Below are positions 31,225 to 37,132 of a stretch of DNA of 37,132 bases, in pieces. The stretch is from positions 358 to 37,489 of the forward strand of contig JAOAGV010000001.1 of assembly GCA_026415575.1 (NCBI GenBank), in the 5' to 3' direction. A program made the position numbers and the translations under genes. The notes under the pieces are model-generated. The model ran no database searches, was not told where the DNA came from, and worked only from the letters and a program-made list of their open reading frames with translations. Position 1 is the stretch's first letter. The number at the start of each line of letters is the position of its first letter. Source of the stretch: Candidatus Sumerlaeia bacterium (GTDB lineage: Bacteria; Sumerlaeota; Sumerlaeia; JADFCW01).

Positions 31225-32274
31225 ATGAATCGCAAACGCTTCACTTGCGCTGTCGCACTCTGTGCATGGAGTATCGGTGCAGGCCTGTCGGCCTATTCCA
31301 ACGCCGCCGAGACTGCCCCGCCCGCCGAGGTGGTGTTGTTCGTCGGATCCCTAAGCGCACAGAACGCTGTGGACCGGCGGCAGGGGATTTTGGATGAGCT
31401 TGAAGGCAAGCCGGTTCCGAAACCGGCGGCGTCGGGTGCCACAATAGCGCTGCCAAAAATCACGCTGAAGGCCGGCGAAAAACCCCGCATCGGATTCGTG
31501 ACCAACACGGCCGCCCAATTCTGGACCATTGCGCGGGCCGGATTCGACAAGGCGCTCAAGGAGTTCGATGCCGAGGGCGAATTCCGCATTTCCGCCGCCG
31601 GCACCGCCGCCGAACAGAAGGCCATCCTGGAAGACCTTGTGACCAAGGGCGTCCACGCCATCGCCATCAGCCCCGTGGACCCCGACAACCAGACGCCGCT
31701 GCTCAACGAAATCGCCCGCAATGTTTTCCTCATCACGCACGATAGCGATGCACCCAAAAGCAGCCGCATTCTTTATCTCGGCACGGTTAACTATCTGGCC
31801 GGACGCGAGGCCGGCAAACTCATCAAGGAAGCGGTCGGCGCCGGCCGCCCCATCCGCGTTGTAGACACGCGCACCGACAATGCCGACAGCGCGCGGGCCA
31901 AAGCCAACGTGCAGGATGTGCTGGTGAGCCGTCCGGGCGTCGCCTGTCTGGCGGGCTTGTGGGCCTACAACGGACCGGCAATTGCGAGCGTGCTGCGCGA
32001 GGCCAAACTGGCGGGCAAGATTCAGTGCGTGTGCTTCGACGAAGAAGCCGCAACGCTGCAAGCCATTCGCGACGGCGTGATCCACGCCACCGTCGTGCAG
32101 AAACCCTACGAGTTCGGCTATCAGGCCGTGAAGATTCTTGCGGCACTGGCGCGCGGCGACCAGTCGGTGATTCCCCCGACGCGCGCCGTGGACACCGGCG
32201 TGACCGTCGTAAGAAAGTCCAACGTGGACGAGTTTGAAAAGTGGTTGAACGGTCTGGTCAAGGGGACGAAGTAA
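31225..32274 (+). CDS. Sugar ABC transporter substrate-binding protein (RbsB-like)
   Basis: This periplasmic or lipid-anchored binding protein of the ribose/galactose (Peripla_BP_4) type captures a sugar for the importer encoded next. ATG 31225 has GGAGG at 31213-31217. The 349-residue product carries a signal peptide (MNRKRFTCAVALCAWSIG up to about NAAE). A non-conserved leader of about 55 residues follows before the first lobe, RIGFVTNTAAQFWTIARAGFDKAL. It then shows GVHAIAISPVDPDNQTPLLNE, the ligand-facing ITHDSDAP, YLGTVNYLAGREAGKLI, and ACLAGLWAYNGPAIASVL. The Cys in the signal region does not form a clear lipobox. Ribose, autoinducer-2, allose and similar sugars use this fold; the specific ligand cannot be read here. 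It is first of three importer genes. Confidence 0.92.
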   Translation: MNRKRFTCAVALCAWSIGAGLSAYSNAAETAPPAEVVLFVGSLSAQNAVDRRQGILDELEGKPVPKPAASGATIALPKITLKAGEKPRIGFVTNTAAQFWTIARAGFDKALKEFDAEGEFRISAAGTAAEQKAILEDLVTKGVHAIAISPVDPDNQTPLLNEIARNVFLITHDSDAPKSSRILYLGTVNYLAGREAGKLIKEAVGAGRPIRVVDTRTDNADSARAKANVQDVLVSRPGVACLAGLWAYNGPAIASVLREAKLAGKIQCVCFDEEAATLQAIRDGVIHATVVQKPYEFGYQAVKILAALARGDQSVIPPTRAVDTGVTVVRKSNVDEFEKWLNGLVKGTK

Positions 32275-32378
32275 GGGTTCTGGACTTTTGGCCGTGAACT
32301 CTTGACTTTGAACTTTTGGCCCCGTCGTCCATTCTGTTCACCGCGTCCACTTCGTCCATCATGTCCACTGCTTCCATA
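32275..32378. other. Repeat-filled gap between importer genes
   Basis: The gap contains GGACTTTTGGCCGTGAACTCTTG-like words at 32281-32320 and the GTCCA repeat after it. The ATP-binding gene therefore begins directly downstream of repeat sequence, and no ribosome site is seen. Confidence 0.45.
32324..32375. repeat. GTCCA-type repeat, copy 3, at the start of the ABC ATPase gene
   Basis: Five GTCCA/GTTCA words occur at roughly nine-base spacing (GTCGTCCATTCTGTTCACCG, then GTCCACTTCGTCCATCATG and TCCACTGCTTCC). The frame is open through it, so an upstream TTG start would place repeat-coded residues (ASTSSIMSTASIM) at the protein N-terminus. Confidence 0.6.
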
Positions 32379-33884
32379 ATGCCCCCCTCCGCTGCACTTC
32401 TCGAAATGCGTTCGATCACCAAGCGCTTTCCGGGCGTGCTGGCGCTTGACGGTGTGAATTTTACCTTGCACCGCGGCGAAGTGGCGGCGGTCATCGGCGA
32501 GAATGGCGCGGGCAAGTCCACACTAATGAAAATCCTTGGCGGCGTGCTCGAAGCCGACTCGGGCGAAATCCGCCTCGAAGGCCGCCCGGTCGAAATCCGC
32601 ACCGTCCAGCACGCCATCGCCCACCGCATCGCTCTGATTCATCAGGAACGCAATCTGGCCGTCGGTTTGAACATTGCCGAGAACATTTTTCTCGGCCACG
32701 AACCGCGACGCTGGCCGCCACTGCCCATCCTTGACCGGCGGACGCTGCACCGCCGTGCCCGCGACATCGCAGACCGCATCGGCCTTGATGCCGACACGCA
32801 CACGCCCGTTCGCCGCCTGTCGCCCGGCCAACGCCAGATGGTTGAGATCGCGCGCGCTCTTTCGCTCGACGCGCAAATCCTCGTGATGGACGAGCCGACC
32901 AGCAGTCTGTCGCAACGCGAAACCGACGCGCTGTTCCAAGTGATTCGGGAGTTGCGCGACCGCGGCGTTAGTATCGTGTATATTTCCCACCGCCTCGGCG
33001 AGGTGCGCGAGGTCGCCGACCGTGTCGTTGTGCTGCGCGACGGGCGAAACGCCGGCGAACTGGACCGCAATGCCGCCGACCATGCCGCCATGGTCCGGCT
33101 GATGGTCGGGCGCGACCTCTCGCAATACTACCGGCGCGGGCATCCAACGCCGGGGGATTTGGTTTTGGAACTGCGCGACGTGGAACTGCGCGGACGGCCG
33201 GGGCGCCGCATCTCGTTTCAAGTGCGTCGCGGCGAAATTCTCATGCTGGCCGGGCTGGTCGGGGCCGGCCGCACGGAAATCGCCCGCGCACTGTTCGGAC
33301 TGGACCCCATTGCAAGTGGCGAGGTGCGCTTGGACGGCACACCGCTGCTCCTGCGTAATCCGTTCGAGGCAATCCGATGCGGCTTTGCGCTCGTGCCCGA
33401 AGACCGCCAACTGCAGGGGTTGATCCTCGACATGACGGTGCGGGAGAATCTGTCGCTGGCGGAGTTGCGGCTGATCCAGCGTTGGGGCCTGTGGGACCGC
33501 CGCCGCGAGCGCGCCGAGGCGGCCGAGATGATCCGGCGGCTGGGCATTCGCACGCCTTCGCTGGCGCAGCGCGCGCGGAACCTCAGCGGCGGCAACCAGC
33601 AAAAGCTGGTGCTGGCCAAGTGGCTGAAACTGCGGCCGAGGGTCCTGATTCTGGACGAGCCGACGCGCGGCGTGGACGTCGGCGCCAAGCAGGAAATCTA
33701 CGCCCTCATTGATGAACTGGCTCGAAACGGGGTTGCAATCCTGATGATCAGCAGCGAAATGGAAGAGGTGTTGGGCATGAGCGATCGCGTGGTGGTAATC
33801 CGCGACGGGGAGACGGCCGGCGAACTGACCCACGAGCAACTGTCGGAGGAAGCCATCATCGCGCGGGCCACCGGCGCCGTTTGA
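32379..33884 (+). CDS. Sugar ABC transporter ATP-binding protein, two-domain (RbsA/MglA-like)
   Basis: This dual ATPase powers import of the sugar bound by the preceding protein. From ATG 32379 it has 501 residues, the usual size. Domain 1: Walker A GENGAGKST (about 40-48), signature LSPGQRQ (about 147-153), Walker B ILVMDEPTSSLS (about 167). Domain 2: degenerate Walker A region LAGLVGAGRTEIARALFG, signature LSGGNQQKLVLAKWL (about 402), Walker B ILDEPTRGVDVG, and H-loop-like ISSEMEE. A weak second Walker A is normal for this subfamily. The start is uncertain: ATG 32361 and a TTG at 32316 are in frame but lie in the GTCCA repeat, and no ribosome site precedes any of them. It precedes the permease start by 41 bp. 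Confidence 0.94.
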   Translation: MPPSAALLEMRSITKRFPGVLALDGVNFTLHRGEVAAVIGENGAGKSTLMKILGGVLEADSGEIRLEGRPVEIRTVQHAIAHRIALIHQERNLAVGLNIAENIFLGHEPRRWPPLPILDRRTLHRRARDIADRIGLDADTHTPVRRLSPGQRQMVEIARALSLDAQILVMDEPTSSLSQRETDALFQVIRELRDRGVSIVYISHRLGEVREVADRVVVLRDGRNAGELDRNAADHAAMVRLMVGRDLSQYYRRGHPTPGDLVLELRDVELRGRPGRRISFQVRRGEILMLAGLVGAGRTEIARALFGLDPIASGEVRLDGTPLLLRNPFEAIRCGFALVPEDRQLQGLILDMTVRENLSLAELRLIQRWGLWDRRRERAEAAEMIRRLGIRTPSLAQRARNLSGGNQQKLVLAKWLKLRPRVLILDEPTRGVDVGAKQEIYALIDELARNGVAILMISSEMEEVLGMSDRVVVIRDGETAGELTHEQLSEEAIIARATGAV

Positions 33885-33925
33885 TCCCGCTGCGCTCGTG
33901 CCCTTTGACATTCTGGAGAAAACCG

Positions 33926-34927
33926 ATGCCCGAACCTTTGGTTCAGTCTTCGTGGCGGGAACGCCTGCAATCGGCGCGGATGATTTTGATTATGCTGCTG
34001 GTTCTGGCTGTTCTGATTGCCTATGTCAGTTACAGTCATCCGCGATTTCTCAGCCGGTTCAATCTCGAGAATCTCGGCCGGCGCGTGGCGCTGCTTTCGA
34101 TCTACAGCATCGGGGGCTCGCTGGCCATCATCGCCGCCGGCATAGACCTGTCGGTGGGGTCGCTGATCGGGCTGGTGGGCGTATTGTTGCCGCTTCTGCT
34201 GGTCGGCCATGAAATGCCGGTCTGGCAGGCGCTGCCGTTGGTCTTGGCACTGGGGGCGGCCCTCGGTCTGCTGCACGGTGTGCTGATTGCCAAGTTCAAT
34301 TTGCAGCCGTTCATCGTGACGCTATGCGCGCTATTGGCATACCGCAGCATCGCCCGAACAATCACGCGCGACATGACACAGGGTTTCGGCGCATCCTTCG
34401 AAGGCTTGCGTCAGTGGGCCGTCGGCACTTGGCTTCATGTGCCCATTGCGCTTTACATCATGCTGGGCGTTGCACTGGTGGTTGGCTTTTTCCTGCATGC
34501 CACAGTTTGGGGCCGGCATCTGTATGCCCTCGGCCAGAACGAGGAGGCGGCCCGGTATTCGGGAATTGCCGTGGACCGGCTCAAAATCGCCGCCTACACA
34601 ATTTCCGGGTTTTTGGCAGGTGTGGCGGGTGTGCTCCTTGCACTCGACACCAATTCGGTGCAGCCGGCCGATGCAGGCAAGAGCTACGAACTGTATGGGA
34701 TCGCCGCGGCGGTGCTGGGCGGATGCAGCCTGCGCGGCGGCGAGGGCACCGTGGCCGGAATCATTGTCGGCGCGACCATTCTCACAGTGTTGCGCAACCT
34801 GATTATTCTGCGCGGATTTTCCTCCTACATCGAAGATGCCTTGATTGCGGCGGTAATCCTTGGCATGGTGGTCGTGGATGAGATCATCAAGCGCCGTGCG
34901 CGGCGAAAGACCGGCCGCGCGGTTTAA
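33926..34927 (+). CDS. Sugar ABC transporter permease (RbsC-like)
   Basis: This is the membrane channel of the importer, a BPD_transp_2-type permease. ATG 33926 is chosen from GGAGAA five bases before it; an upstream in-frame extension overlaps the ATPase gene. The 333-residue protein has about eight to ten hydrophobic helices and the family segments GGSLAIIAAGIDLSVGSLIG, NLQPFIVTL, ALGQNEEAARYSGI and YELYGIAAAVLGGCSLRGGEG. The last is followed by GTVAGIIVGATILTVL. Its single gene implies a homodimeric channel with one dual ATPase, typical of RbsABC systems. It ends with a basic tail (KRRARRKTGRAV). No regulator or sugar kinase for the system is in the window. Confidence 0.94.
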   Translation: MPEPLVQSSWRERLQSARMILIMLLVLAVLIAYVSYSHPRFLSRFNLENLGRRVALLSIYSIGGSLAIIAAGIDLSVGSLIGLVGVLLPLLLVGHEMPVWQALPLVLALGAALGLLHGVLIAKFNLQPFIVTLCALLAYRSIARTITRDMTQGFGASFEGLRQWAVGTWLHVPIALYIMLGVALVVGFFLHATVWGRHLYALGQNEEAARYSGIAVDRLKIAAYTISGFLAGVAGVLLALDTNSVQPADAGKSYELYGIAAAVLGGCSLRGGEGTVAGIIVGATILTVLRNLIILRGFSSYIEDALIAAVILGMVVVDEIIKRRARRKTGRAV

Positions 34928-34949
34928 TGCCCGACAGGAACAGATTTCG

Positions 34950-37132
34950 ATGAGTCCAAACGCCTCGAAACGCGCTCAAACGCGACAGGCCGTGCTGGCG
35001 GCCGCGCTGGCGGCGGGTGCGGCGTTGGCCGTCTTCCTGCCTGCCGTGAACAACGACTTTGTCGGGCTCGACGACGATGTTTATATCACCGCCAACCCGC
35101 TGATTGCGCCGCTGACGGGCCGAACACTTTGGGCCATTCTCACGCGCCCCTATGCCGAGTTCTATCATCCCGTAACACTTCTGTCGCTTGCGTTCGACCA
35201 CTGGGTATGGGGCGGAGCGGCGACGGGCTTTCATCTGACCGACGTTGTGCTGCATGCGATGAATGCCGCCCTCGTGTTTTGGGTGTGCTATCTTCTGGTC
35301 CGGTGTGCGCGCCGGCGCAAGGAAAGCAGTGCGGCGCCTGAAATGGAGACCGGTGCGGGCGGGACGGAAGCAACGGCGCGTACGGCCGCTCTGGTTGCCG
35401 CGGCGCTGTTTGCGCTCCATCCGCTGCGCGTCGAGTCGGTCGCCTGGGCTGCGCAACGCAAGGACGTGCTGTATGCATTCTTCTTTCTCCTTTCGGTCGG
35501 ATGCTATGTGCGCCATGCGGAGAACGCGGCCGTGCGGTCGAGCCGTCTGTGGTATCGTCTGTCGCTGGCGGCGTTCGTGCTGTCGCTGTTGTCGAAATCC
35601 ATGGCGATGACCCTACCTTTGGTGCTGGTGCTTCTGGACTACTATCCTTTGGGGCGGCTGCGTTCGGCGCCCCGCCGACCCTTGCCGCCCGACGCGCGCG
35701 CCGTATGGACGGAGAAACTTCCCTTTGTCGGTCTCGCACTGGCGTTTGCTTTGGTTACACTGGCGGCGCAGGCCGGCGGCGGCTCGATCCGCAGCGCCGC
35801 AGAAATTCCGTGGCATCTGCGCCCGTGGATCGCAGTGCACAGCTATGCGTTTTATCTTCTCAAAACGCTGCTCCCGACTGATCTCACGGTGCTTTACCCG
35901 ATTCCGCTGACGGCGGGAGCGGGCAATCTGTATTCTTGGATCAGTCTGATTGCATTGGCGGGGGTGACGGCTGCGGTCTGGCTGCTGCGGCGACGTTGGC
36001 CCGCTGCACTGGCGGTGTGGCTCTATTATCTGATTACCCTCGCGCCGGTTTGCGGTCTTCTGACCTTCGGCGCGCAGAGCGTGGCCGACCGCTATAGCTA
36101 TTTGCCGACGGTCGGGTTTGCCCTGCTGGTCGGCTGGCTCGTGGCGCGGGTCAACGAAATCTGCGACGAGGGCTGGCGGCCGGTGCTGCGGGCATTGGCA
36201 GGTGGCGCGGTGGCCGTGGCGGTCTTGGGACTGGCCCACGAAACGCGCCTGCAAATTGGGCATTGGCATAACGCCGAGACGCTGTGGACCCGGCATTTGG
36301 AGATTTATCCGACCAGCACCCGCGGGCGGTTCAATCTCGCCTATTATTACCACACCCACCATCGGCCGCCCGAGGCTATTCGCCACTATGAACTTTGCCT
36401 GCTGGAATCGCCCAACCATTTCGATGCCAACATCAATCTGGGCAGTTTGTTTCTGAAGCGGCGCTATCCGGAGGGCGCGCGCGAGTGCTTCGAGAAGGCC
36501 GTTGCCGCGCGGCCCGACCACGCCGGTGCGCGCTACAATCTCGCTCTCGCACTGGTCCGGTTGGACGAGCGCCCCGCGGCCATCGAGCAGCTCAAAGAAG
36601 CCGTCCGTCTCGCCCCCGACTTTGCCGAAGCCCATGCCGCCTTGGGCGAAGCCTACGCCGAAAGCGGGATGATCGGTCCGGCCATCCGGCAGTATCGCGA
36701 GGCCCTGAAGATCAACCCGCGCATGGCGGAAACGCACGAAAGCCTCGGACTGGCTTATTTGGCGATTGGACAAAAAAATCTGGCGCGCACGGAGTTCGAA
36801 CGCGCCCTGCATTTGAACCCGCGCCTGCCCGCCTCGCTGATCGAACTGGGACGGTTTGACGTCGAGAGCAGCCGTCCGCTGACGGCGCTCAGCCGGTTCA
36901 GCCAGGCTGCGCGGTTGCAGCCCAACGACGCCGACATTCACGTGTTGAAAGCGCATGTGGTGCTGGCGCAGGGCGCCTACGGACTGGCCGAAAGTTCGCT
37001 GCGCCAGGCCGTCGAAATTGACCCGGCACACAAACAGGCGTGGTTCGAACTGGGACTGCTTCTGGAACAGCGCGACCGGCCGGAGGAGGCGTTCGAGGCG
37101 CTGCGCCGCGCGCGCGATCTGTTCGACGACGC
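34950..37132 (+). CDS. TMTC-like membrane protein with C-terminal TPR repeats (3' end outside window)
   Basis: The frame runs from ATG 34950, with AGGAAC about nine bases upstream, to the window end (727 codons visible). Residues 1 to about 440 are polytopic with family marks VNNDFVGLDDDVYIT (first outer loop with acidic residues), HPLRVESVAWAAQRKDVLY (about 157-175) and ADRYSYLP (about 379). These are seen in bacterial relatives of the eukaryotic TMTC O-mannosyltransferases. From about residue 455 on there are at least seven TPR units, with repeats such as ARYNLALALVRLDERPAAIEQLKEAVRLAP and AHAALGEAYAESGMIGPAIRQYREALKINP given here by position only as key words NLALAL, LGEAY and LGLAYL. It may transfer a polyprenyl-linked sugar to protein while the TPRs bind the acceptor. 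The function is inferred from family and not tested in bacteria as far as I know. Confidence 0.88.
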   Translation, partial: MSPNASKRAQTRQAVLAAALAAGAALAVFLPAVNNDFVGLDDDVYITANPLIAPLTGRTLWAILTRPYAEFYHPVTLLSLAFDHWVWGGAATGFHLTDVVLHAMNAALVFWVCYLLVRCARRRKESSAAPEMETGAGGTEATARTAALVAAALFALHPLRVESVAWAAQRKDVLYAFFFLLSVGCYVRHAENAAVRSSRLWYRLSLAAFVLSLLSKSMAMTLPLVLVLLDYYPLGRLRSAPRRPLPPDARAVWTEKLPFVGLALAFALVTLAAQAGGGSIRSAAEIPWHLRPWIAVHSYAFYLLKTLLPTDLTVLYPIPLTAGAGNLYSWISLIALAGVTAAVWLLRRRWPAALAVWLYYLITLAPVCGLLTFGAQSVADRYSYLPTVGFALLVGWLVARVNEICDEGWRPVLRALAGGAVAVAVLGLAHETRLQIGHWHNAETLWTRHLEIYPTSTRGRFNLAYYYHTHHRPPEAIRHYELCLLESPNHFDANINLGSLFLKRRYPEGARECFEKAVAARPDHAGARYNLALALVRLDERPAAIEQLKEAVRLAPDFAEAHAALGEAYAESGMIGPAIRQYREALKINPRMAETHESLGLAYLAIGQKNLARTEFERALHLNPRLPASLIELGRFDVESSRPLTALSRFSQAARLQPNDADIHVLKAHVVLAQGAYGLAESSLRQAVEIDPAHKQAWFELGLLLEQRDRPEEAFEALRRARDLFDD

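Overview
This is a GC-rich bacterial chromosome segment with dense coding on both strands. No rRNA, tRNA, CRISPR array or transposase was recognised. Two formylglycine-type sulfatases, two neutral-ceramidase-like proteins, a TMTC-like TPR membrane protein, large multi-PAS/GAF kinases and many short interspersed repeats suggest an environmental bacterium of the Planctomycetes/Verrucomicrobia-like or Hydrogenedentota/Sumerlaeota-like kind. That placement is inference only; there is no phylogenetic marker here that I can place by eye.

Layout. 1-2391 (+): the end of a PQQ-like beta-propeller protein, then a Tat-exported sulfatase. 2392-3010: non-coding, with a long imperfect inverted repeat. 3011-10747 (-): a tight five-gene signalling operon, in transcription order REC-HD-GYP regulator, PilZ protein, REC-PAS-PAS histidine kinase, very large REC-PAS-GAF-PAS-GAF-GAF-HisKA_3 kinase, and NarL-type regulator. 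It links phosphotransfer to cyclic-di-GMP turnover and binding. 11179-16666: a nitroreductase, a three-domain membrane GT-C/methyltransferase/GT2 fusion, a second methyltransferase, and a convergent DegT-type sugar aminotransferase. 16895-21248 (-): an SOS-type unit. It has a perfect GAAC-N4-GTTC LexA-like operator set in a promoter, a 125-residue unknown protein, and a DnaE-type polymerase III alpha subunit. The polymerase gene carries at least six in-frame repeat insertions and is cut in two by a further insertion containing stop codons. 21506-24866 (+): two polytopic membrane proteins, one of the GT87 type. 24808-25944 (-): a thioredoxin-fold protein. 26303-27775 (+): a second sulfatase behind a recognisable promoter with a palindromic operator candidate. 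27867-30717 (-): tandem ceramidase-like paralogues. 30942-31115 (+): a 57-residue cysteine-rich protein. 31225-34927 (+): an RbsBAC-like sugar ABC importer. 34950-end (+): a TMTC-like TPR membrane protein cut by the window edge.

Function. Secreted sulfatases and ceramidase-like hydrolases next to a sugar importer suggest use of sulfated or lipid-linked glycans. The GT-C/GT87/GT2/aminotransferase genes suggest surface glycan synthesis.

The most unusual feature is the spread of short AT-rich palindromic elements (core TTTTGGATTTTGGA and its complement). They are inserted in frame into the polymerase gene, like the protein-coding palindromic elements of Rickettsia. Two other repeat families (GTCCA-type and GTGGGAA-type) also enter coding sequence. 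One of them appears to have split the polymerase gene.
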